Shown: positions 41,959-47,729 of the stretch, piece by piece
How the letters are laid out: each line of letters starts with the position of its first letter
How positions within the stretch are numbered: position 1 is the first letter of the stretch
From: Rhodococcus sp. 14-2470-1b
Lineage (GTDB): Bacteria > Actinomycetota > Actinomycetes > Mycobacteriales > Mycobacteriaceae
DNA: 47,729 bases
Direction: 5' to 3'
Assembly (NCBI RefSeq): GCF_002259415.1
Contig: NZ_NPFY01000014.1
Location: 1-47,729, forward strand
Notes under the pieces: generated by a model
The model's database searches: none
The model's input: the letters and a program-made list of their open reading frames with translations, nothing else
What the model was told of the DNA's origin: nothing
Translations under genes and position numbers: made by a program

Positions 41959-42882
41959 ATGAGCGTGATCCGCGTCGGATCTGCACCGGATTCGTGGGGC
42001 GTGTGGTTCCCGGAGGACCCGCAGCAGACGCCGTACACCCGATTCCTCGATGAGGTTTCGGCATCCGGTTACGAGTGGATCGAGCTCGGTCCTTTCGGAT
42101 ACCTGCCCACCGACCCCAAGCAGCTTTCCGACGAGTTGGCGGCACACAACCTCAAGCTCTCGGCGGGAACCGTGTTCGAACACCTGCACCAGGACGACTC
42201 CTGGGATGCGGTCTGGACCCAGATCGAGGACGTCGCCAAGCTGACCGCTGCGGTCGGTGGCAAACACGTCGTCGTCATCCCAGAGATGTGGCGTGACCCG
42301 GGCACGGGCGCCGTTCTCGAGGACCGCAATCTCACCGCAGACCAGTGGCGCAAGAAGACCGAGGGAATGAACGAGCTCGGCAAGCGCATGTTCGAGCAGT
42401 ACGGCGTCAAGGCGCAGTACCACCCGCATGCCGACAGCCACGTCGACACCGAGGAGAACGTCTACCGATTCCTCGACGGAACGTCGAGCGAGTTCGTGAA
42501 CCTGTGCCTCGACACCGGCCACATCAGCTACTGCGGCGGCGACAACATCGCCATCATCGAGCGCGCTCCCGAGCGCATCGGATACCTCCACCTCAAGCAG
42601 GTCAACGTCGAGGTCCGGGCCAAGGTCGAAGCCGAGGATCTTCCGTTCGGTGAGGCGTGCAAGCTCGGCGCGATGACCGAGCCGCCGCTGGGAATCCCGG
42701 ACATGCCGCCGCTGCTCGGAACCATCGAGCGCCTTGCCGACGAGGGCAAGCTGACCGCGGACATCTTCGCAATCGTCGAGCAGGACATGTACCCGTGCGC
42801 TCCCGATGTGCCGCTGCCCATCGCGCAGAGGACCCAGAAGTACCTGAGCTCCTGCGGAATTCCCTCCGTCACCTTCAAGTAA
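41959..42882 (+). CDS. IolE-like TIM-barrel dehydratase/isomerase
   Basis: A 307-residue xylose-isomerase-like barrel related to inosose dehydratase. GSAPDSWGVWFPED (7-20) and WIELGPFGYLP (40-50) are the IolE-type blocks. Metal and active-site residues are visible as E109 (VIPEM), H155/H157 (YHPHADSH), D185 and H188 (LDTGH), and E274 (VEQDMYP). IolE dehydrates 2-keto-myo-inositol; relatives cleave 3-keto-glycosides. The ATG at 41959 has AAAGGAC upstream. It precedes the IolG-like gene by 34 bp and is controlled by the divergent LacI protein, as inferred from the operator. Confidence 0.85.
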   Translation: MSVIRVGSAPDSWGVWFPEDPQQTPYTRFLDEVSASGYEWIELGPFGYLPTDPKQLSDELAAHNLKLSAGTVFEHLHQDDSWDAVWTQIEDVAKLTAAVGGKHVVVIPEMWRDPGTGAVLEDRNLTADQWRKKTEGMNELGKRMFEQYGVKAQYHPHADSHVDTEENVYRFLDGTSSEFVNLCLDTGHISYCGGDNIAIIERAPERIGYLHLKQVNVEVRAKVEAEDLPFGEACKLGAMTEPPLGIPDMPPLLGTIERLADEGKLTADIFAIVEQDMYPCAPDVPLPIAQRTQKYLSSCGIPSVTFK

Positions 42883-42916
42883 CGCGCCCGCCGCACCCTG
42901 ACGAAAGAGATCTTCA

Positions 42917-43942
42917 ATGTCGAACGAACTCCGCATCGCCGTACTCGGTGTCGGAATGATGGGCGCCGACCACGTCGCTCGAATCACCAACAAGATCGCC
43001 GGCGCGCGTGTGGCCGTGGTCAACGACTACTTCACCGAGAAGGCCGAGGAACTGGCAGCCACGATCCCTGGTGCTCGTGCCGTGGCCGACCCGTTCGAAG
43101 CCATTGCCGACCCCGAGGTGGACGCCGTCCTGCTCGCGACGCCGGGACCCACCCACGAGAAGCAGCTCCTCGCGTGCCTCGAGCACGGCAAGCCGGTCCT
43201 CTGCGAGAAGCCGCTGACCACCGAGGTCGAAACCTCACTCGCCGTCGTGAAAGCCGAAGCAGCACTGGGTAAGACCCTCATCCAGGTCGGCTTCATGCGT
43301 CGATTCGACAACGAGTACGCAGAGCTGAAAGCGCTCATCGACTCCGGTGATATCGGCCGCCCGCTCGTCGTTCACTGCGCGCACCGCAACCCCGCCGTGC
43401 CGCCGAACTTCGACAGCGCGATGATCGTCAAGGACTCACTGGTGCACGAGGTCGACGTCACCCGCTTCCTCCTCGACGAGGAGATCACGTCGGTCCAGAT
43501 CATCAAGCCGTCGGCGAACGCGAATGCGCCCGAGGGCCTTCAGGATCCGCAGATCGCCATCTTCGCAACCGAATCCGGACGCCACGTCGACGCCGAGGTG
43601 TTCGTCACCACCGGTGTTGCGTACGAGGTTCGCACCGAGGTCGTCGCCGAACTCGGCAGCGCGCAGATCGGCCTCGACGTCGGCCTCGTGCGCAAGACGA
43701 AGCCCGGCAACTGGGGCGGCACGATCACTCCGTCGTTCAAGGAGCGTTTCGGTCAGGCGTACGACACCGAGATCCAGCGGTGGGTCAACGCCGTCAAGGC
43801 AGGCGCCGAGACCGGCAACTACATCGACGGACCCGGCGCATGGGACGGCTACGCGGCTGCAGCCGTCTGTGCAGCGGGCGTGAAGTCGCTCGAGTCCGGT
43901 GAGCGTGTCGCCGTCGACATGGTCGACCGCTCCAGCATCTGA
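42917..43942 (+). CDS. Inositol 2-dehydrogenase-like Gfo/Idh/MocA oxidoreductase
   Basis: A 341-residue NAD-dependent dehydrogenase. GVGMMG is at 11-16, the EKP motif with K98 at 97-99, [14 protein letters not shown] follows, and the canonical catalytic pair D173/H177 is present in DSLVHEVD. This is the arrangement of Bacillus IolG, and the actinobacterial IolG/OxiD proteins look very similar. It would oxidise myo-inositol or a related cyclitol to the ketone used by the IolE-like enzyme just upstream. The stop is 10 bp from the convergent ROK gene. Confidence 0.88.
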   Translation: MSNELRIAVLGVGMMGADHVARITNKIAGARVAVVNDYFTEKAEELAATIPGARAVADPFEAIADPEVDAVLLATPGPTHEKQLLACLEHGKPVLCEKPLTTEVETSLAVVKAEAALGKTLIQVGFMRRFDNEYAELKALIDSGDIGRPLVVHCAHRNPAVPPNFDSAMIVKDSLVHEVDVTRFLLDEEITSVQIIKPSANANAPEGLQDPQIAIFATESGRHVDAEVFVTTGVAYEVRTEVVAELGSAQIGLDVGLVRKTKPGNWGGTITPSFKERFGQAYDTEIQRWVNAVKAGAETGNYIDGPGAWDGYAAAAVCAAGVKSLESGERVAVDMVDRSSI

Positions 43943-43952
43943 CACACCCGCT

Positions 43953-45143
43953 TCACCCGAGTCCGAGGGTGGACCACTCCGCGAGGGAAATATCCGTCGT
44001 GATGTGGTCCACTCCTCGGTGCACGGCCCCGTACAGCGGGCCGTCGTCGCCGTGCACCCCATCGAGAACCTCCGGGGGAGCGGCTTTTCTGAAGGACATG
44101 AGGCCCGCGACGTACGCGCGGCGAAAACTGTCCTGCGCTGCGCCTCGAAGGGCGGGAGCGAGGCCGCCGAGCGTGACGACCTCCGGGTCGTGCAAGTTCA
44201 CCAAGCCGGCGATCCCGCGCCCGAGGGACTCGGCGACACTGTCGAACGCATGGGCGAGTCCGTTGTCTCCGGCGTCAAGCCTCGCCACGAGGTCGCGAGC
44301 GTAGCCAACCGGATCCGCCGGGGGAGCGTCGCCGATCGACGTGGCCAGTGCGCGTCCGTCGATCGACAGATCCCAGCAACCCCGAGCACCGCACGGGCAC
44401 CGCACGGCAGGGTCCCCGAACGGTATGTGGCCGTACTCGCCCGCCGCGCCGCGGGCACCGGTGGTCGGCGTGCCGTCGACGACGAGCGTCCCGCCGATTC
44501 CGACGGCGATGATCAGATGCAGGGCCGTCGACGCGCCTCTGGCCGCACCTGTTCTCGCCTCCGCCAACCCGGCCAATGTCGCATCGTTCCCGACAAGGAA
44601 CGCCACATCCGACGGAAGTCCCGCCGTCATCGGTGTGAGGTCTGCATCCGTCCAGCCACGCGGCGTGAACTGAACGAGTGTGTTGTCACTGACCGTGCCT
44701 GCCACGGAAAGGGATACCGCGCGGACCCTGCCGTCGGATTCGAGGTGGATGCGCTCGATCTCCTCGGCCATACCCGCCAGCACCTCGTCGGGATCCGGCC
44801 GCGAGCGAGGAGCGCGCGACACGATGACCGGATCTCCGAAGATGTCGGAGACAGCCAGCCGCCAATCGCTCGAGCGGAGTTCCGCAGCAAGTACCAGCGG
44901 ACCTTGGGGGTGCGGTCCGAGGACCGTCGTCGGACGACCGCGGCCGCGTGTCTTCGCCGGTGTTTCGTCGAGGATGCGCGCATGCTTCAGTCGGGCGACG
45001 AGCTCGGTTGCCCCTCCGCTCCCGATGCCCAGACGCTGAGCAGCTTCGACCCTGGTGATGCCGGGGTTCGCGCGTACGACGGCCGTCAACTGGGCCGCGC
45101 CGAGCCATCGAGCGCGCGCGGACGTATCGGAAGTGGTTGCCAT
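43953..45143 (-). CDS. ROK-family transcriptional regulator
   Basis: A 396-residue NagC/Mlc-type protein. The N-terminal helix-turn-helix is at about 15-55 (ITRVEAAQRLGIGSGGATELVARLKHA), followed by the sugar-kinase-like ROK fold. The phosphate block is absent in the usual regulator manner, while D187 in GNDATLAG and GARGAAGEYGHIPFG (229-243) are present. The zinc motif C249-x-C251-x4-C256 (RCPCGARGCW) is complete with H239. It is divergent from the MFS exporter; a 15-bp palindrome lies in the shared region. Confidence 0.9.
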   Translation of the reverse strand: MATTSDTSARARWLGAAQLTAVVRANPGITRVEAAQRLGIGSGGATELVARLKHARILDETPAKTRGRGRPTTVLGPHPQGPLVLAAELRSSDWRLAVSDIFGDPVIVSRAPRSRPDPDEVLAGMAEEIERIHLESDGRVRAVSLSVAGTVSDNTLVQFTPRGWTDADLTPMTAGLPSDVAFLVGNDATLAGLAEARTGAARGASTALHLIIAVGIGGTLVVDGTPTTGARGAAGEYGHIPFGDPAVRCPCGARGCWDLSIDGRALATSIGDAPPADPVGYARDLVARLDAGDNGLAHAFDSVAESLGRGIAGLVNLHDPEVVTLGGLAPALRGAAQDSFRRAYVAGLMSFRKAAPPEVLDGVHGDDGPLYGAVHRGVDHITTDISLAEWSTLGLG

Positions 45144-45161
45144 CGCGGATCATCTTCTCAC

Positions 45162-45189
45162 TTGATTAAACTCAACAATTGAGTATATT
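45162..45189 (+). promoter_or_regulatory. Promoter of the MFS gene
   Basis: TTGATT (45162-45167), a 16-bp spacer and TATATT (45184-45189) give a promoter for the rightward gene. The -10 ends seven bases before the ATG at 45197, which predicts a leaderless transcript and supports that start over the TTG at 45179. Confidence 0.65.
45170..45184. promoter_or_regulatory. ROK operator in the promoter spacer
   Basis: ACTCAA-CAA-TTGAGT is a perfect 6-bp inverted repeat. It fills the spacer between -35 and -10 of the MFS promoter and lies 26 bp from the ROK start, so one site can control both genes. The TTGAG half-sites resemble binding sites of NagC/Mlc-like proteins only loosely. Confidence 0.7.
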
Positions 45190-45196
45190 ACGTCCG

Positions 45197-46384
45197 ATGT
45201 CGACCGGAGACACGAGCACGCGAACCGACGGGGGCCTGCGCACCAATACGAAGGGGCTGCTGTCCCTGTCGCTGGCGTCGTGCTTGGCGGTGACCACCGA
45301 GATGCTGCCGGTGGGGCTGCTCCCGGTGATGGGCCGATCGTTCGGCGTCGCGGAATCGTCGATAGGCCTTCTGGTGAGCCTGTATGCGGGACTTGTGGCG
45401 CTTCTCGCCGTGCCGATGACCATCTGGACACGCCGGTTGCCACGTAAACCGATTCTCGTCGCGACGCTCGGCGGATACGTCGTCAGCAACCTCGTCGTCG
45501 CCCTGTCGCACTCCCTCGAATGGCTTGCGTTCGGCCGCGGCATCGGCGGCGTCGCGCATGCATTGTTCTTTTCTCTGTGCATCGGGTACGTGCCCCGACT
45601 CGTCGGACCGGCGAACCTCGGCAGGGGATTGGCGATCGCTGCAGGTGGTGCCACGGCAGGTTATGTACTGGGAGTGCCGATCTCGACATCGATGGGCAAT
45701 GCCATCGGATGGCGATCGTCGTTCGTGGTACTTGCCGTGCTGTCCGCCGCCACCGTCGTCGCCGTGACAATCCTTCTCCCTGCAGTCCCCGGCGACGCGG
45801 GCCGACGCGAAAAGTCTCGCGGCCACGGCAGTCTCCCGGTCGTGGTGACTTCCAACGCGCTCACCTTCCTCGGCCACTACACCGTGTACACCTACATCAG
45901 CATCCTGCTTCTGAATGCCGGAGTCGTCGAATCCGCGCTGGGACCGGTGCTTTTGATCCTGGGAGCATGCGGCGTGCTCGGATTGTGGCTCACCGGACGT
46001 ACGCTCGACCGCAGTCCGCGCCGAACGATGCTCGTGGTGCTCGGTCTCGTCGCGACATCGATCGTGGCAGTCGGGAGCACACACCTGTGGTTGTTGCCGC
46101 TTCTCGTGTGCGCCGCTGTGTGGTCCGGTGCGTTCGGGGGAGTTCCGTCGATGTACCAGTCCGCCGCAGTCCGAACAGAACCGACGTCACCGGAAACCGC
46201 AGGCGCGTGGATCAACGCGACGGCGAACGTGGGGATCGCGGGCGGTGCCGGGGTGGGAGGCATCGTTCTGCCGTGGCTCGGCCTCGGCGGCCTCGCACTC
46301 ACGGGAGCAGCGTTGGTCGCCGCCGGTTTGCTCGTCGCATCCTTCGCCCGAACCACCGTTTCGGCCTCCGCCACCTCGTCGTGA
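45197..46384 (+). CDS. MFS transporter (DHA1-like)
   Basis: A 395-residue major facilitator with 12 predicted membrane helices. SLSLASCLAVTTEMLPVGLLPVMGRSFGVAESSIGLLVSLYAG in outline opens the family; the AraJ/sugar-efflux-like proteins share this EMLPVGLLP pattern. RRLPRKPILVATLGG and AFGRGIGGVAHALFFS follow. It may export a drug or sugar-like compound that acts on the ROK regulator. The ATG at 45197 is preferred because the promoter -10 ends just before it. Confidence 0.87.
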   Translation: MSTGDTSTRTDGGLRTNTKGLLSLSLASCLAVTTEMLPVGLLPVMGRSFGVAESSIGLLVSLYAGLVALLAVPMTIWTRRLPRKPILVATLGGYVVSNLVVALSHSLEWLAFGRGIGGVAHALFFSLCIGYVPRLVGPANLGRGLAIAAGGATAGYVLGVPISTSMGNAIGWRSSFVVLAVLSAATVVAVTILLPAVPGDAGRREKSRGHGSLPVVVTSNALTFLGHYTVYTYISILLLNAGVVESALGPVLLILGACGVLGLWLTGRTLDRSPRRTMLVVLGLVATSIVAVGSTHLWLLPLLVCAAVWSGAFGGVPSMYQSAAVRTEPTSPETAGAWINATANVGIAGGAGVGGIVLPWLGLGGLALTGAALVAAGLLVASFARTTVSASATSS

Positions 46385-46469
46385 CCGTGTCCCTCGTGGT
46401 AGACACAGGCCGGACCGCGCAGCACCTACAGAGCGACGCGGACGACACGAAGCGAAGGCGGGGTCGAGA

Positions 46470-47369
46470 ATGTCTCGCATGTGGAGGCGCGCCGCCGACT
46501 GGTATCGCCCGAACCCGGCGGTCACGTCTGCGCTGGTAGTCGTCCTGGTGTCGCTGTGGACGGCGGTGTACTCGGTCAGCATCCTCGGCGCTCTCTGGCG
46601 ATTGCGCGATCCGAACGCGCCGATGCCGATCCTGAGCGTCCGAGATCAAGCCGCCGACCTCGTGGTGTTGGGTGTACAACTCGCACTCGGCATGATCGCG
46701 ATCACCACGGTCGCGTACCTACGGCGGTCCGACATCGGGGAACTTCTCCCGCGCAGGCAAGGAACGGCCGTCGACGCAGCAGTCGCCTGGTGTGCCGCGA
46801 TCGCCGCCGCGTCGGCCCTCGCTCTCGTGCTGGACCGACTCTCGGTTGCGCGATTCGATTTCTCGGTGCCCGCAGTCGTCGAATCTCCGGCCTTGGCAGT
46901 GCTCACCGCCCTGTGTGCCGGACTACGCGAAGAACCGCTGCTGGCAGCACTGCCAGTGTTGCTCTTGGTAGGTCGAATGCCCATCGGGTGGGTCATGATC
47001 CTCGCCGGGTGCATGCGAGGGCTCCTGTACCTGTTCTTCGGCGGCGGCGGCTTCGTGTGGGCCGCGCTGTGGGGAGCGGCCGCAGTGTGGGTGTACTTCA
47101 AGTACCGGCGACTGTGGGTGCTCGTCGTCGTTCACGGAATCGTCATGAACATCCAGGTGCTGGACCGAGTGATTCCGCTCGACAGCGCCGCCACACTTCT
47201 CCAGTGGGCGAACATATTGATCATGTTCGGTGCGTTGACGATGTGGTTGGTGCCACGCGCCCTCGGAGGGATTCCGTCCACCCCTGTGTCCGACCCAGTG
47301 TCCGACCCAGTGTCCGACCCAGTGTCCGATGAGGTCTCGCGGCCGACAACGCCGCCCGTCGAACGGTAG
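46470..47369 (+). CDS. CPBP-like integral membrane protein with degenerate motifs
   Basis: A 299-residue membrane protein with about seven to eight hydrophobic segments, resembling the CPBP/Abi group of intramembrane proteases. The first motif (usually EExxxR) reads E154-E155 in LREEPLLAALP with Ala at the arginine position. The last motif is VVHGIVMN (H222), near but not identical to the usual HxxxN. Protease activity is therefore doubtful. The C-terminal cytoplasmic tail has four PVSD units (272-287). The ATG at 46470 is chosen because the frame upstream is a shadow of the MFS gene. The partner MCE gene follows after 152 bp. Confidence 0.65.
   Translation: MSRMWRRAADWYRPNPAVTSALVVVLVSLWTAVYSVSILGALWRLRDPNAPMPILSVRDQAADLVVLGVQLALGMIAITTVAYLRRSDIGELLPRRQGTAVDAAVAWCAAIAAASALALVLDRLSVARFDFSVPAVVESPALAVLTALCAGLREEPLLAALPVLLLVGRMPIGWVMILAGCMRGLLYLFFGGGGFVWAALWGAAAVWVYFKYRRLWVLVVVHGIVMNIQVLDRVIPLDSAATLLQWANILIMFGALTMWLVPRALGGIPSTPVSDPVSDPVSDPVSDEVSRPTTPPVER
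47283..47330 (+). repeat. 12-bp tandem repeat encoding PVSD
   Basis: Four units of CCAGTGTCCGAC (47283-47330), the first and last each with one change, encode Pro-Val-Ser-Asp four times in the tail of the CPBP-like protein. Copy changes keep the frame. Confidence 0.85.
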
Positions 47370-47401
47370 GCGTCACTCCCGGACGTGACCGGTTCATGAT
47401 C

Positions 47402-47497
47402 CGTACCCGCGGTACGCGAGATCGGCAGATGTGATGCGCTGCACTTGGACGCATTCCAGGTGATACAGGTAACGCACGCCGCGTAGTGGACGTTACC
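47402..47497. promoter_or_regulatory. Inverted repeats upstream of the MCE gene
   Basis: CGTACC-CGC-GGTACG (47402-47416) is a perfect short hairpin that may terminate the CPBP-like transcript. GGTAACG (47468-47474) and CGTTACC (47491-47497) are perfect inverted arms 16 bp apart, with GGTTAC at 47501. TACATT at 47504-47509 could be the -10. A regulator site for the MCE unit is inferred. Confidence 0.4.
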
Positions 47498-47521
47498 GTC
47501 GGTTACATTAAGCTCCGAACA

Positions 47522-47729
47522 ATGATCGAATCCACCTCCGCGGTGAAGCGCAGGCTGCTGGGACTGCTGCTGTTTCTCATGATCATCGTGTTCGTGACGT
47601 GGTCGGTCACCTCGTACAGCAAGACCTTCGAGAAGGTCGTCAGTATCGATCTGGTGACCGATTCGGTGGGTAATGCGTTGCCTACCAATGCGGATGTGAA
47701 GGTTCGCGGGTTGATCGTCGGTGAAGTGC
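47522..47729 (+). CDS. MCE-family lipid-transport protein, 5' part
   Basis: The first 69 residues of an MCE protein run off the window. A basic N-terminus is followed by one membrane helix (about 12-31, LLGLLLFLMIIVFVTWSVTS), then the start of the MCE domain with VTDSVGNALPTNADVKVRGLIVGEV, whose VKVRG-x-x-VG is the family hallmark. MCE proteins form tubes that carry lipids or sterols with YrbE permeases and an Mce-associated ATPase. No yrbE gene lies immediately upstream, unlike in normal actinobacterial mce operons. Confidence 0.88.
   Translation, partial: MIESTSAVKRRLLGLLLFLMIIVFVTWSVTSYSKTFEKVVSIDLVTDSVGNALPTNADVKVRGLIVGEV

Noticed and set aside
41788..43023. N-terminal extension of the LacI frame
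   Set aside because: It is antisense to the IolE-like gene; the GTG at 41787 has a strong ribosome-binding site and gives the normal helix-turn-helix position.
1..47729. CRISPR array, tRNA, rRNA, insertion sequence or prophage
   Set aside because: No spaced direct-repeat array, no cloverleaf or rRNA-like stretch, no transposase or integrase among the readable proteins.

Overview
The window comes from a GC-rich actinobacterium of the order Mycobacteriales, most likely a Rhodococcus or close relative. The evidence is the densely packed high-GC operons, the frequent GTG/TTG starts, the MCE-family gene at the right edge, and a carboxylase/acyl-CoA dehydrogenase/MaoC/CitE operon in the same order as the mycobacterial accD1-accA1-fadE19 locus. 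I see no tRNA, rRNA, CRISPR array, insertion sequence or phage gene. The largest gap without a gene is about 265 bp (19501-19765). The region is chromosomal accessory metabolism: a string of small catabolic and transport modules, most with their own regulator and several with a readable operator.

Layout. (1) 1-4571: the 3' end of glyoxylate carboligase, an enolase-superfamily dehydratase, a 2-keto-4-pentenoate hydratase-like protein, a VOC protein divergent from an AraC regulator, and an SDR. (2) 4609-12267: a Fpg/Nei DNA glycosylase, then the minus-strand operon accD1-accA1-acyl-CoA dehydrogenase-MaoC-CitE lyase (branched-chain acyl-CoA/leucine degradation). A divergent TetR regulator faces it across two tandem palindrome-like sites. 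(3) 12340-17777: an IclR regulator and the minus-strand unit GntP permease-CoA transferase-HMG-CoA-lyase-like-D-2-hydroxyacid dehydrogenase, which looks like import, CoA activation and cleavage of an organic acid. A covarying short palindrome is shared by the two promoters. (4) 17953-26783: a beta-oxidation-like module. It holds an acyl-CoA synthetase, an AbfD/HpaB-family flavoprotein that has lost the iron-sulfur cysteines of AbfD, a thiolase, two SDRs and a crotonase with isomerase-type residues. These are followed by an unusual XRE-TetR fusion regulator and a sulfurtransferase. (5) 26854-31849: a five-gene peptide/nickel-type ABC importer. (6) 32023-35286: a Gfo/Idh/MocA dehydrogenase and a hydroxypyruvate-isomerase-like protein behind a strong promoter with nested palindromes, plus an MHS-type MFS carrier. 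(7) 35467-40591: a GyrI-like protein, a MarR-MATE pair divergent from an MFS permease, and a ferritin-like helical protein. (8) 40714-43942: a LacI regulator divergent from an IolE-like/IolG-like pair with a perfect operator palindrome. (9) 43953-47729: a ROK regulator divergent from an MFS exporter with an operator in the promoter spacer, a degenerate CPBP-like membrane protein, and the start of an MCE protein without yrbE genes beside it.

The most unusual block is 17.9-31.9 kb. An importer, an acyl-CoA synthetase, an AbfD-like flavoprotein without its cluster ligands, a crotonase without the hydratase glutamates and a hybrid regulator lie together, and TGAAC/GTTCA elements recur in the control regions. 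I infer one catabolic regulon for an unknown carboxylic acid; the substrate cannot be read from sequence alone.
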